64,000 nucleotides of DNA from Celoporthe dispersa (GCA_016584495.1 WAID01000015.1:2294501-2358500), one strand, 5' to 3'. Positions 33,920 to 46,278 are shown, counted from the first letter of the stretch. Notes: generated by a model not told the origin, from the letters alone. A program made the numbers and translations.

Positions 33920-36900
33920 ATGGATTTTTGAAATACCAGAGCTAGGAGAGCAGCACCAGGTCGTCAGGCTCCTGGACGACCTCGCCGTCAACGAGCCATC
34001 ACGGGTCCTTTATTCCATCACCAAGACCAACAACCCCGCCGATGGCTTTCGCGACATCACCGCAGCGGAGATTGCCCGGGCTGTGGATCGCTGCGCTTGG
34101 TACCTCGAAGAGGCTCTGGGACCGGCCAAAGATACCCAGACTCTCACTTATATGGGGCCTCAAGACCTCGTCTATGTGATTTTGATATTCGCCTGCAATA
34201 AGACAGGTTATAGGCTGTTCCTCAGCTCCCTGCGCAACACGCTCGAGGCGCATCTCAAACTTTTCGAGGACATGGAATGCCACACGTTCCTGCTCCCACC
34301 AAAGTTCCCCCTACCCATCGTGGAAGCAGATCCTGGCCGCGAGACCGATGCGCGTCCAGGAGATTGCTCCGCTACCGAAGTGGTTAGATGATGAGTATGA
34401 CGGCCGTGAAGATCACTATCCGTACACAAAGCCCTGGGAAGAGGCAAAATATGACACGCTGGTCGCCCTGTACGTCGCATCATTAGTGCTGCTTTGCTGA
34501 TCCCTGGTCTGAACTCGTTTGCTAACCTGAAACTGCCACAGACACACCTCCGGATCAACGGGCTTACCCAAGCCCATCATCACGCGGCATGGGACGTGGG
34601 GCTCCGTTCAGGCATCTAGCAGCTTGCCGAAACAGGGTGGCAAGCCTTGCTTCCCGTACTTCAGCAAAGGGACCCGGGTCTACTTGGGTTTTCCAATGTT
34701 CCACGCCGCCGGCGTAGCCCTAACGACGGCTGGATGCATCTATACGGGAAACATAGGCGTCCTCGGCCCGTTCCCGCCGTCCCCCGATATCGTGCACGCG
34801 ATACACGTTCATGGCAACGTGAATGTCAGCTTTATAGCGCCGACCATCCTAGTCGAGCTCGTGAGGGTGCCGGAGTATCTGGAGCAGTTGGGCAAGCTGG
34901 ACGCGGTTTTATTTGGAGGAGGCCCCCTACCCCGTCCCATTGGCGACCTGGTTGCTGCCAGGACCAATCTCGTGAATGGGATCGGATCGACCGAGGCCGG
35001 CTTCTTTCCGCAATTTCCTGGCCCCGACAAAGACTGGGAATATATTTATTTTCACCCGATCGGAGGCCACGAATTCCGCCCGGTCTCGGATGAATTATAC
35101 GAGCACTTTATTGTGAAAAACCCCAAGCTATTGCCGTTCCAGGGCGCCTTCGCAACGTTTCCCGAGCTGGATGAGTGGGCGACGAAGGATCTGTACTCGA
35201 AACATCCAACCAGGGAGGGATACTGGCTGCACCGTGGCCGAAGCGATGATATTATTGTCTTTGCAACAGGGGAAAAATTGCAACCTCTCGAGATGGAGGG
35301 AATCATCATGTCGAACCCGGCTGTGCAGGGAGCCATCATCTCTGGCAGAAGACGCTTCCAGTCGAGTCTGCTGATCGAGCCCGTCAAGCCGCCCACCACC
35401 GAGTCGGAGAGGGAAGAACTCTTGAAAACGATCTGGCCGTCCGTCGAAGAGGCGAACAAGCACAGCCCTGCGCACGGTCGTATCCTTCACAACATGATTG
35501 TATTCACCTCGCCTGACAAACCGATGCCCAGGGCTGGGAAGGGGACCATACAGCGCAGGAAGCTGGAGGACGATTACGAACAAGAGCTCGACACCCTCTA
35601 TAAGGCAAACGAGGATCGTGGTGGTTCAGATGGTCCGAACACTGAGGCCAGTGGCTCTGTCGAGGATGCTGTCAAGCAGATTGTTGCTACGTCCACCAGC
35701 ATCGACCTGAACGAGGTGACTGCTGACACTGACTTATTCGGACTCGGACTTGACTCCCTGCAAGTAACAGTCATAACGAAAAGGGTCAATAAGCTTCTAT
35801 CGGAACGCGGAAGTTCAAAAGCAGTGGATGCTCGTACCATTTACGCCCATCCCACCATCGGCGCCTTGATCGGCCTCGTGGCCAGCCTCGTGGGGGGAAT
35901 CTTGCTGCACAAAACTCTGAAAGTGAAGAGCAGAAGATGCAGAGGCTCTATGACCTCCACACGACGGATCTGCCTATCTCAGCGCGGCCGATACAGCAAA
36001 AGCCTGCAGACAAGCTCGTGATCCTGCTCATCGGATCAACGGGCTCACTTGGGGCTTACATTCTGGACTCTTTGCTGAAAGACGTTCGCATCGCCCGGGT
36101 GTACTGCCTGAACCGGGGCCCAAACAGTCTCCAGCGCATGCAAAAGTCGTTGGGGACGAAGGGGTTGCAGGCATTACCAGAGGACAAGGCCGTATGCCTT
36201 GATGGAGACTTCTCAAAGCCCTTCTTCGGGTTGTCCTCTGAGGAATACAAGAACATTCTCGCGAAGGTGACAAATGTTATTCACAACGCCTGGCAAGTCG
36301 ACTTCAACCTGTCCATCGACTCATTTGCCAAACAAATCCACGGCGTCAGGCGGCTGGCCGACTTCTCATCGCACTCGACGTTTGGCGCACAAGTTCTCTT
36401 TGTCTCCAGCGTAGGCGCAGTGATGAATTGGCTTGCGTTCGTCGACTACAAGGTAGACAAGGTCCCCGAGCACATCTTTGAGGACTGGCGGGTGCCTGAG
36501 GGTATGGGTTATGGCGAGAGCAAGTTCGTGTCTGAGCGTATCCTCGACGCTGCAGCGAGACAAGCTGATGTTCCCGCCGTGGTCTGTCGTGTGGGACAGA
36601 TCGCGGGGCCCTTGACAGAAGCTGGATGCTGGCCAAAGCAGGAGTGGCTTCCGAGTCTCATCGCGAGCTCAAAGTATCTCGGGAAGCTTCCGGAGTCGCT
36701 CGGCGCAATGGACAAAGTGGATTGGGTCCCGGTGGACGTGCTTGGGCAGTGCATCGTCGAGCTTGCCACTACACCAGTGGAAGATGCTAAACAAGGTGCT
36801 GCGGTGTACCACCTGATCAACTCCAAGCATACAGCCTGGTCGAAGCTCGCAGTGACCGTGGCGCAAAGCCTGGATCCCTCGTCGGAGAAGCTTCAGATGG

Positions 36901-37133
36901 TGTCCCTCGAAGAGTGGCTGACAGCGCTTCGAAAGAGCGCGTCGAAAACAGAGGACATAGCTGTGAACCCGGCCATAAAGATTATGGGCTTCTTTGAGGG
37001 CTTGCTCAATGGCAGAGAAGGCCAGATCCCCTTGGACAACAGCCAGGCTGTTGCCGCATCGCCGACGCTGGCTAATGTAGGACCAGTCCAGGACGAGTGG
37101 ATGCAGACCTGGATGAGACAATGGGCTTTCTGA
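33920..37133 (+). CDS. NRPS-like adenylate-forming reductase (A-T-R)
   Basis: Three-domain enzyme that activates a carboxylic acid, holds it as a thioester and releases it reductively as an aldehyde or alcohol. The A domain has the P-loop-like HTSGSTGLPKP, FGGGPLP, NGIGSTEAG and YWLHRGRSDDII motifs. The T domain carries the phosphopantetheine serine in LGLDSLQ (about 35,745-35,760). The terminal reductase has the NADPH motif IGSTGSLGAYIL (about 36,030) and a YGESK active site (about 36,510). There is no condensation domain. Intron 34470-34541 (GTACGT, branch GCTAAC, CCACAG). Frame breaks: an extra base near 34324-34327, a missing one near 35926-35928, and probably an extra T at 33925-33929 just after ATG 33920 (MDFEIPEL start). 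Bridged it is about 1046 residues, the usual size. The start is uncertain; an ATG at 33741 opens a longer frame with an unlikely leader. The substrate cannot be read from the sequence. Confidence 0.9.
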
Positions 37134-37937
37134 GCTGCGTATATGGAAGGGAGTAACGTGCTGGCATGTCTGGGTTGACGACAGCGGTGAGAAGGCGCCT
37201 GATGGAGCCGGGCAGTCTTGGGAAATCGCCCACCTCGAACATGGTTTCATAGACGTAGCATACCACTACCTTGATCGAGTGACGAAGATACACGGAGAGT
37301 CTGGATTCTATGTAGAGGTAGGGGACCGGATCTGGAACTCTGAAGGATACAAAGAGATAGGGGACATTTAATCTCAAGAAACGTCCATCCAAAATGCCGA
37401 GCGTGGAACTGAGCAAGCGTCAATCTCGTGCAACAGGCTCAGACATAGTAGAGTTCTCATAAAAGGCATGTCCATGAGACCACCAAAAGGGGAAGGGGGA
37501 AAAAAAAAGCAGGAAGAAAAAGAAGGTCCATGATTTGAGTGACCGTAAAGCGGAACACAGAATGAATAGAGCGCTTTGCAACAATTCATCAAGAGATTAT
37601 AGTGAAAGAGATACATGGAGGTGATGTGATGCCTGTCTGGCAGTCGTGAGATAACGGGAAAGTTCGTCTCCAGGGAAGCTCTCTAGCCTGGCAGCTGTAG
37701 CCGGCTTGTGGCAGCTGGCATCTGCAGCCACGCTAAACCCAACACGATTTTCAGCGCACCAGCGAAAAGTTCGCCCAGGCTAGCCCACCCTACCGCCGAG
37801 TGAGAACTTGACCATACCTTTCCACATCCACTTTTCGACTTCTCCCCCACGCGGCCTCACGACAATCAAACCCAAACGATCATTGATTTCTCGACCCGAC
37901 TCTCCGCCGAAAAGACGAAGATCACAAATCAGTCAAA
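37134..37937. promoter_or_regulatory. Intergenic region with eS28 promoter
   Basis: 804 bp holding the 3' UTR of the reductase and the promoter of a strongly expressed ribosomal protein gene. The 37,680-37,800 part has repeated CAGGCTAGCC/CTAGCCTGGCAG-like words and GCTAAACCC. The leader just before the ATG is CAAA-type and pyrimidine-rich upstream. No coding signal otherwise. Confidence 0.4.
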
Positions 37938-38338
37938 ATGGATGCCTCCAAGCAGCCCGTCAAGCTCGTCAAGGTCACCCGCGTCCTCGGCCGTACCGGT
38001 ATGGTTGAAGCCCCCCCCTCCCCCCTTCTTCATGACGAAATTTTGTTGTCGCCAGGCTGGAGAAGAGCGCGAGATGCTGATTTTTGATGAATTCCAGGCT
38101 CTCGCGGTGGTGTCACCCAGGTTCGCGTCGAGTTCATGGACGACCAGACCCGTTCGATCATCCGCAACGTGAAGGGACCCGGTACGAGACTTCACCCCGG
38201 CCAGACAGGCACGAGGACAAAGCCGAGAGACTGCAGGGCAGGATTGCTGACATTTAATCCCTTGTGCTACCTATAGTCCGCGAGAACGACATCCTCTGCC
38301 TCCTCGAATCCGAGCGCGAAGCCAGACGTCTGAGGTAA
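37938..38338 (+). CDS. RPS28: 40S ribosomal protein eS28 (Rps28)
   Basis: Small-subunit ribosomal protein near the mRNA exit region. Three small exons (37938-37998, 38098-38181, 38277-38338) give 68 residues, exactly the family length. The product starts MDASKQPVKLVKVTRVLGRT and ends ESEREARRLR, which is diagnostic. Introns of 99 and 95 nt (GTATGG..TTCCAG and GTACGA..CTATAG) split it at GRT|G and KGP|V, so no long open frame exists and the gene is easily missed. All frames are intact, with no odd features. Confidence 0.97.
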
Positions 38339-39183
38339 AAAGGTGTCAGAGATGGAGCGGCCGGCGTGAGCGAAGCTTTGGGGGACACGGGCAGCCTGCG
38401 GTGGTTGTGGTGGCGGCGGTGGACGAGTTGCATCAGACAGCATCCAGCGCGGGCGGACATGGCACAAAATTGGGCACAGGTCTTTGGGCGGATCCTTTCT
38501 CTCGCGATGACGATGAGCGACGCCGCCGTGCATTGGGGCCTCGGGTCTTATTTTTAGAGACGGAGTCCCGGATACTACTGGAGTTGCGAATTTCAACGAA
38601 AAAAAAAAAACAAAAGGCACGAATCACAACTATCCTTGCCCGGCCAAAAAGACTGTCTCATGATGTTTTAAACATGTGACTTGTGGAATTTCTTGTATGT
38701 TTGATACAGGATGGACGTTGCTGTTGCCGTGAACCAGAGACTTTGAGCCTCTACGCGCGAATATGGTCAGCCAGCACCTACCAGTCGCTTGTGATACGTA
38801 TTATCAGCCACTGTAGGGCCTTGATATGAGCTTCGCTCAGCCTTGGTAGGGAGATGGGTAGCAAGATACCAATTGCGATCACGGCTTGGAGCGGGACACG
38901 CCTGATTTCAACGGCTCAACTAATTGAATTTGATAATAGAGCCGCGACGGCTGCGAGACCGCGATTACGGCCTAGAGCGACTTGTATGCCGTACTCGATG
39001 AGCCCTCCTTAGTAGATGCTATTTTGGCCTCGGACCGTCTTCGTCCAATCCACCACTTCAGATTCTGACAACTGATGTCTTGCCGGTCCTAGCAGCCCGC
39101 GCAGGAGCGCATTAAATTTGCACATTTCCTTTTGCCAAGTTTTAATGACCTCCACTGCTGCCCTTGCCCTTCACGAACGCCTT
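38339..39183. other. Convergent 3' region, eS28 and IRC22
   Basis: 845 bp between two 3' ends. No coding signal or RNA gene recognised. A short A run lies near 38,600-38,610. Confidence 0.4.
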
Positions 39184-40159
39184 CTACTCGTTCTTCTTGG
39201 ACTTGACACGCTTGGCGGTGGGTCGGCGGTGGTGGTCTGGGATCCAGCTCTCATCGTAGTCCTTGTCGACACCGGAGGCGACGGTGGGGGACTCGTTGCC
39301 AGACAGAGGCTCGGGGGCCTCGATCTTCTTGGCCTTCTTGCCAACACGAGGAGCCTTCTTGGCCTGGGGGAAGAGAGCCTCGATCCAGGTCTTGTAGATG
39401 AAGTAGAGGGTGCCACCGAAGGCGCCGGTCAGGAACACGTAGAGGAAGATACTGTAGAGAGACAGAGATATCAGTCATCCGGAAGGCTCAGAATGAGTTC
39501 AAGAATTGAGGAGGATGCCACGTACATCTGAGGGTCAAAGATGCTGGTGGGGGCCTCAACAATGCTGGCCAGACCGCTGTGGGCCTCGACCTGGAAGATC
39601 TGGTTCTTCTCGTTGCGGATGACGGCCAGGAGGTTGAGGACAACTTCCTGGGGCTGCATGTCCAGCACGAAGGGGAAGGGCAGGGTGCGAGCCTCGCCGG
39701 GGCCAATGTCGATATCATAGCTCATGGCGGACAGGTTGCGGAGGACACCGGCAGACGGAGGCGCATCCTCGGGCAGAGGCTGGGTGGTCGCCAGCATGCC
39801 TCCCATGAAGACAAGGTTGATCGGCCCATCCTCGTGGTTCTCGATCTCGACTATCGCCTTTGTAGGGCGGCCGTTGACGAGCTTGACGCCGAGGGTCGAG
39901 TCGGGGAAGGTCGTCGCGATGTCGATCTTGAGCTCGGGGGAACCAGCAGCAGGAGCAGTCGCGTCCTCGGGCTGAGAAGACAATTTTCAGTGTTAGGAAT
40001 CAATTACAGCCTGGCATGAATTTTCCGCGCGACTGGTCTCGTGTGCGCGCACATGTCCAGGGGCCCGGCAGTGTTGAGACTTACATCGGCGTCAACAGCG
40101 AAGACGGAAGCAACGCGCAGGGCCAGGAGAGCCAGAGCCGAGAGCTTAAGGAAAGCCAT
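39184..40159 (-). CDS. IRC22: Irc22 / TRAP-alpha-like ER membrane protein
   Basis: Type I ER membrane protein related to the alpha subunit of the translocon-associated protein complex. Exons 40159-40085, 39971-39526 and 39451-39184 give 262 residues. Introns are 113 nt (GTAAGT..TTCTCAG) and 74 nt (GTACGT..CTACAG). The first exon is almost exactly the signal peptide (MAFLKLSALALLALRVASVF). The lumenal domain has the TRAP-like beta-sandwich pattern with VEIENHEDGPINLVFMGG. One transmembrane helix follows (IIFLYVFLTGAFGGTLYFIY), then a basic cytosolic tail ending VKSKKNE. The lysine-rich tail may act in ER retention. Function in fungi is poorly defined; the name comes from similarity only. Confidence 0.82.
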
Positions 40160-40665
40160 AATGCCAATGAATGAAGAGATCGACAGGACAAGAGAAGAAA
40201 AATAGAGGGGGAAAGGAAAGGAGCAGGACGGAGAGGTTGTGTTGCACCTCTGAAGCGGATGGTGTGTTGGGGCAAAGCTTCGTCCGAGACCCCAGAAAAG
40301 TTGCTGGCAGGTCAATTGAAGATGTGGCCTTCCACGGCCCAAGGTAGGCCGACTACAGGGAGGAAGGGAGGGGCGTGGACCTGGCCTATTCAGCACATAA
40401 TTGGTCCGTGATGAGCTTGAGGGCCCACCAGGCTACCTGGACCCTAGAGGAGCTCAAACCTAGCTATTAGGCTAGACTTCCCCCCAAAAGCATGCCAGTA
40501 TCGATCGAGCCCAGCCAGTCACCTCATCCTTAGCAACCTCAGCACTGACCATAACAGCATCACATCGTTGAATAAAAGCATTCTGCAGTCTTGTTTAAAG
40601 CTTTCAAATTTCTGGCAAGGCCCAGTATGTGCACCTCTCTATAGACTTACCCCCCTATCTGTGCT
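40160..40665. other. Intergenic region, CocE hydrolase 3' end to IRC22 start
   Basis: Just over 500 bp. It contains the IRC22 promoter, including CCCCTCTATTTTTCTTCTC-type pyrimidine sequence read on the minus strand. No coding signal. Confidence 0.4.
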
Positions 40666-42567
40666 CTACTTGGACGGAATGACCGGTAGTGTCAGGTAAT
40701 TGACGAAGCCTGTCCCGAACAAGATGTGATTGTCGCCGCCAAACTTGGACTCAGGTCTATCAAAGAAGTCAGCTCCAGTCGTTTCAATACAGTGAGAAAG
40801 GGTCCTGGGAAGCAGCACTCACCTGTCAACCTCTGAATTGTGTTGAAAGGTACCACAGCCCTGGGTATCACCACTGGAAACCTCAAAGACTAGTTTGCTT
40901 CCCTTGTCGACAATGACATTTGTGGGCCAGATCTCAACATCAACCTCATAAGTCTGACTAGTCTCCACAGGCTGGATGTCTGTGGACAGATACTCCCTAT
41001 GTGGCAGCCATGGCTTATGGTTGGGATGCTCGCTGTGGACCTTGGCAAGGCTCACTCTGAGCCAGCCTTTGCACAGGGGCACTGGATCGCCGGCTGTGCC
41101 AGTGTAGAATATCTCCTGGCCTGAGGCATCTAGGTGTCGGATCGTGACGAATATGTCAATCTCTGTGTTGGGTGGTCCTGTGGCTGACACACACAGGTGG
41201 GCGAGAGGATGTCCTGTAATTTCCGTCTCCTTCTCGAACGGCGCTGTGGTGAACTGGATGAGCGCAGGGTTGTCCAGCGTGCCCAGCGCCTTGTACGTCA
41301 GCTTCTGGAGCTCCTCCCCGGGCGGTTTGCTCGTCGTCAAGGCCTGTTCGTGTGTGAGGTAGTATTTGGTATACTCGGTGCTGGGCAGTGGCCAAGCCTT
41401 CTCCTCCCGCTTAGGGTATGCCCTCTCCTTGTCTGCATCGTTGTAGCCAACGTTGCCTTTCCTCAGCGTCAGCGTCACCGGTGCGACCTTGCCTGGGACG
41501 CTCCAGCCCACACGGTCGTCTCCCTTCAGGAACGCATCAAGAAAGCTCTTCTGCACCTCAACCTCGTCGTGGTAGTAGAATGGAAGGTCATGCCGCCCGG
41601 TGATGAACCGCAGGTACTTGAACTCGGAGCCCGCGCGTAGGTAGCCCTGGACATTACCCCGGAGATGAAGCAGGATGCCGCCCCAGTTTGCGACACTGAG
41701 CACCGGCACCTCGATATCCTCAAGCTTGTACTCCTTGCTAGAGTAGTACTCATCGTCCCTGAACCGGTTCCTCTCATTGTCTTGGGTCTGGTCCCTCCGG
41801 TTCTTCAGCAACACATCCTCAGGCAGGCTCCCCTCGACGGTCTCCTCTTGGCCTCTCGCCCCGGGGCCATCAGGCGGGAAGGTTAACGTGGACCGTCCTC
41901 CCTTTCCATATTGGTTGACCAGCACCTGTCTGTTCCACCAGAAGCCAATGAAGCGGTTGCTCAGGATCCCACCATGGCGACACCGATCCCGGTAGTAGTC
42001 ACTCATGCCCTCCCACGGGATGATGGCCGCCAGCCCCTTGGGCCGCCGCGCGGCAACCCGCCACTGGCTGCCCGCGTAGTACGAGATGCCCAGCAAGCCG
42101 ACCTTGCCGGAGCTCCAGTCCTGCACGGCAGCCCACTCCACCACATCGAAGAAGCACTCGCTGGTCCCCACGCTCATGGTGTCGAGCAGGCCCGGGCTCT
42201 GGCCCGTGCCGCGCTCGTCTGCGCGCACAATGGCATACCCGTGCCGGGTCCAGAAGACGGGATCGGGGGTCTCCCAGGCTGAGTACTTTGACTTGTGCTC
42301 CGGGTTGAGCTCGTCAAAGGAGCGCGGGAAGAAGCTGGCGTAGGGGATGTCCTTCCCGTAGGGCCCGTAGGTCACAAGCACGGGATATCGCTCCTCAGGC
42401 TGGGTGGTGTGGCTGAGGGGAAGGTAAACATTGGCACGGATGGGCGGTGAAGATTGTTTGAGAGGAATGGACACGTTCTTTAGGAATAGGAGGTTGTTCT
42501 CTTTGTCCTCATGGCGGGTAGAGATATCCCTGATTGGAGGCGCCTCGACGTCTTGAGAGGAGGCCAT
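40666..42567 (-). CDS. CocE/NonD-family alpha/beta hydrolase (X-Pro dipeptidyl-peptidase-like)
   Basis: Serine hydrolase of the group that includes cocaine esterase, glutaryl-7-ACA acylase and X-Pro dipeptidyl peptidase. Exon 1 is 42567-40823 and exon 2 is 40756-40666 after a 66-nt intron (GTGAGT..TTGATAG), giving 611 residues. The N-terminal alpha/beta domain has VTYGPYGKD, the oxyanion-side RADERGTGQSPG and the nucleophile elbow GISYYAG. Aspartate and histidine of the triad are expected in LSVANWGG-distal and ITGRHD segments; the latter is clear. The C-terminal jelly-roll domain (PPNTEIDIFVTIRHLD) ends in FGTGFVNYLTLPVIPSK. The natural substrate is unknown. Members are scattered among fungi and abundant in bacteria, so transfer is possible but untested. 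Confidence 0.87.
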
Positions 42568-43036
42568 GGTTTGTCGAATGATTCTGAATTGACACGAGCT
42601 GGCTATCCGAGAAGGAGACTACGGTCTCTCCTCAGCGATGGCTTGTTTGTAGTCTAAAAAGAAGAAGAAGAAAGGGCAGAGACATGTTCCGGGGAAACAC
42701 GCCTTAGGGCGTAAAATTGATGCAACTATGTATATGCATGAGGCTGTCCGGGATAACCGTGACGCCTCCTCCCAAAGAGGCGGAGAGCTGCAGCAGCTGG
42801 TCCGGAGAGGTGGGGGCGGGGACAGGCGACCCGATACATGTATCTGAGAAGTACCTATGTAATTTTAGTGCTTTCAATCTTGCGATCATAATCCTGTTTA
42901 GCTGGTACTGCGCATTATCTAGAATGGCGTGTCTATAGGAAGGGCGAGGAGGAGAAGAGTATCCCCGTCCGCATATTGGAGCGCGCCCTCACCTCCCCCA
43001 CTTCGCAGGAAAACCAGTGAATGGACAAATTTCTTA
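42568..43036. other. Intergenic region, small membrane gene 3' end to hydrolase start
   Basis: About 470 bp, promoter side of the hydrolase. No coding signal. Confidence 0.4.
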
Positions 43037-43488
43037 TCAAATTTCCCCGCCAACCTTGTATCTGAAGATTCTATCATTCACTCTGCCTCCTGTATTTCGC
43101 CAGAGCCAGTTGAGATTCTGTATCGTGTCAGCTTTTCTCGGAACGTGTTCGAGCACTGAGCAGACAGACTCACCCAGATGGTGAACACGCCCGTGAACAT
43201 CGTAAAAACAAATGCATCACCCACGGGCTGCCCATTCCAAGGCCGCTGGCTGAAGTCGAGGTTTCTGTTTGTCGGCCTGTGAGGTGGTACTCCACGGTGA
43301 CCGCCATCCCAGTTCGGCGGGTTCGAGTGAGGCTGTTGTGATGCTCGAGGCTGGTTGTCCGTATTAGGCGGCGGTGCCGGTGCTGAATGATCAGTGCTGA
43401 GGTGGATATCGTAGTCTCGCAGATGCGACGAAGCGGCGGCGCGCTCAAGAGTCGTCGAGATCGGGTTGTCGGTTGTTGTGACGGACAT
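43037..43488 (-). CDS. Small membrane-associated protein, unknown
   Basis: Not recognised by name. Exon 1 is 43488-43174 and exon 2 is 43117-43037, with a 56-nt intron (GTGAGT, branch GCTGAC, ATACAG). The product is 131 residues. The first 90 residues are hydrophilic, rich in Pro, Asn and His. A hydrophobic segment (DAFVFTMFTGVFTIW) then reads across the splice into NLNWLWRNTGGRVNDRIF. That the splice joins aromatic-rich, compositionally matching halves supports the model. It may be a single-pass or tail-anchored protein. The unspliced frame continues with an unrelated tail and is less likely. Confidence 0.65.
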
Positions 43489-44021
43489 TGTGGCCCTTTG
43501 ACGTTGCCTGTGTCTCGCGGTCGTGATCTTTGTGTGTATGTGAAGACGGCTCTGCGGGCTTGGGTGACGAGATAAAAGTCTCGGTGTTGTCGGCACCTAA
43601 ATTTGGGTCTTTGGCAGCGCAGCACTTCCTGATCTACCTTCGGGCAGGGACGATCTTCCTCACATCCTGCCACACTGCAGGTACTCCAAGACTTACTATG
43701 GTAGAGTACAGCGGGCTGTACACCATCCCTTCCTTCCCACCCTTGACCAACTTTCCCCCACATCCCGTCTACCCCAACCTCGAGGCCCGCGTCACACAAC
43801 AGCCACTCCGAAACCTTTAACATAAGATCGGATACGACGTCGGCTTTGATGGACGGCTGTAGGAATGGTGTGGCAGATTTGGAGGACGCAGTCAGCCATG
43901 GATGAGGTGGCTCCACGTCAAGGCTGTAAAACGGTCCTCATTCTTGCACCATCGAAAACGCAACACAGTTTGATGCTTGGCTCCTGAGAAAGACCTTGAA
44001 ACAAAAGGAAGTACGTTCGCC
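43489..44021. promoter_or_regulatory. Divergent promoter region, small membrane gene and ALDH-like gene
   Basis: 533 bp between two divergent start codons. No motif assigned. Confidence 0.4.
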
Positions 44022-45719
44022 ATGGCTTCTACACCAGCGGCTATCGAGCGTCTTCAGACGTCCGTCGTGGACGGGCGAGCCGAGACCGTGCGGTATCGAC
44101 AGGACCAGCTTCAATCTCTCCACAAGGTTCTCAGGGAGGGGGCCGAGCAGATATGCGCAGCCCTCCGATCCGACTCGGAATACGCGACCTCTGAAGTCGA
44201 AGCAGAGTATTGTCTAGCTGTTGAGGCGGTGAGACAGTGCTATGAGACCCTGGATTTCGAGAAGAGTCTTGAGGAGGAGTACAGTGTGGTACATGGGAAG
44301 GACAACCCAGGGAGAAGACTCGGCGCTGGACTTGTGGTCATACGGCCAACGACCTTTACGCGCCTCTACTCGATCGTGACAGCCTTGGCAGCTGCTATCG
44401 CGTCTGGAAACTGTGTGGCTGTCGTGGTGAGCCTGACTGCTAAAAGCATTTCATTCGAAGCTCTGGCAAGGCATCAGAGTGCTGACGACCTGCATAGATT
44501 CCAGACACTCTGCTCCAGATAGACGACGTCCTGCGGACTCTTCTCACCCAAGCCTTGAACGTCGACACATTCTGCATCGTTAAATCGATCCAGGACGAAT
44601 CTATCCTAAAAGAGGCTATCCTGGTCGATCAGACGGGCGACGGACCTTCACGGACGCTCACCTCCCAGCTGCTGTCTTCGAACAGTGGCCGATGCATTGC
44701 TGTCGTCGATAGGAGTGCAGACGTAAACGCAGCAGCCAAGGCCATCACCACGGCAAGATTCGGCTTCGGTGGCTCCTCGCCTTACGCGCCGGATCTGGTA
44801 CTGGTCAACGAATTTGTCCAAAAGGACTTCTTCGAGGCATGTTCTCGGTGCGCGACGTCCTATTTTGCCGAAGTGAGCGGCGTTACCAGGCTCAGAAGCG
44901 ATGGCCGGAGCGAGGAGACTGCGAGGGCCATCCAGGCAGCAGAGTCTGAGGGGCAGATATCCAGTTTCGGGTCGACCACCTTCAAGCTAGTTGAGATATT
45001 GAACCAGTGAGTCTGCCTCTTCTCGTGACTGAACAAGGTTCCCAGCTTGCTAAACGCCCGTAGGAATACGCCCCTCATGAAGATGAAGGTCACCGGCAGG
45101 TTTTTGCTCATAGCGACATGCTCCAGTCTCACCGATGCGGCTTTCAATCACGAACATGAGTGAGTTTTCTGCCACCACGGGCCTGGTCCGCTGCATCTCC
45201 GGACGCACGCGCGCTGACACCGACTCCAGGAATCCACTATTAGGTGGCTACTTCTTCGCAGAGCCTGCTTCAGCCAAGTATCTTGCCCAGTTCATTCCTT
45301 GCCACATGTCACTGGTCAACCATATTCCTGCGCATGTCCTCGTGGGACCTGCAGCACCAACGGCGCATAGTCCCGATTTCTTGTACAGGTACAACCGGGA
45401 CATGTTCTCGGCACTGCGGCCGCAGTTTGTCGAGAAGCCTCCGCCGTTCTTTCAGAAGATAGACGATCTGATCTTTGGCGGTGACGGTGTTAGTGGTAGC
45501 GACAAAAAAGGTGGAAAGACTACGACATCTGCTGTGATGGATATGGCGCTGAAGCCACTGCGCCCAACAGGACAGCCGGACAACAAAGCTGTAGGGTTCT
45601 TTGAGGTGGGAATTTTGACCGGCGCGGGCATCTATCTGTCGATGATCCTACCGGTGCTGTGTTATTCGACGTACTACCTGGGCAGGAAAGGTCTAGCATA
45701 TGCCATGAGGTCTAGATGA
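44022..45719 (+). CDS. Aldehyde dehydrogenase-like protein, probably catalytically inactive
   Basis: Related to membrane-bound fatty aldehyde dehydrogenases of the Hfd1 type. Exons 44022-44426, 44498-45006, 45064-45159 and 45230-45719 give 499 residues; introns are 71, 57 and 70 nt with GTGAGC/GTGAGT donors. The N-terminal helices, the GAGLVVIRPTT segment, the C-terminal NPLLGGYFF and CHMSLVNHIPAHVL segments, and a hydrophobic tail (ILTGAGIYLSMILPVLCYSTYYL) follow the family. Two catalytic parts are lost. Where the family has GQ.C with the nucleophilic cysteine, this reads FGFGGSSPYAPD. The usual ELGGK with the general-base glutamate is replaced by LLSSNSGRC. Splice sites and frame are clean, so it seems a maintained pseudoenzyme, not a pseudogene. 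Its role is unknown. Confidence 0.85.
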
Positions 45720-46278
45720 TATTAATTGACGAAACGCCCTTCCTCAGTCAGCTACTTGAGAAAGTGAGCCCACTGCAGCAGGACACTGGGTCCGCCCCCG
45801 CTCCTCCTCTCCCCCCTTCTTTGCATAGACCTACTGGCCAAGATCCGGGGTAGGCTGCCGTGCAAGGTATATTGGAGAATCCTGGATCATTTAGTGACTG
45901 TGGAGGTTAGAGACACACACTGCTGTGACCCTTCGGGACGTGTGGGGTAGGATCGGTATCCCTTTAAGACCGAAGTCAGCATGACCCGTCCCCACCCGTC
46001 TATTACACTCTCATACCTACTACGTACTTTAGTAGACATCTTGATGGCTTGTATCGATCCCACGGCAGAGTAGGAAGACCCGTTTATGAATGTGGTGGCC
46101 CTGTCGCCGCGTCAGAGAGCGTATCGAGACTGCAAGTCCGCGTATCCACATCAAACCGTGAGAGCTAACTGACTATTATTCTATCCCACGAGATTCAAAG
46201 TGGTGGAGATTACCCATTTCTTCTTCTTCTCTACATCGGCGGAACTGCCGACGCACGAGTATTGAGACAGACATCATC
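45720..46278. other. Intergenic region, ALDH-like to dioxygenase
   Basis: 559 bp between two plus-strand genes. No coding signal. Confidence 0.4.

Noticed and set aside
33741..34391. ATG 33741 as the start of the NRPS-like enzyme
   Set aside because: It would add a His-rich, low-quality leader. The family normally starts shortly before the LLDDLA segment, which fits ATG 33920 with one extra T.
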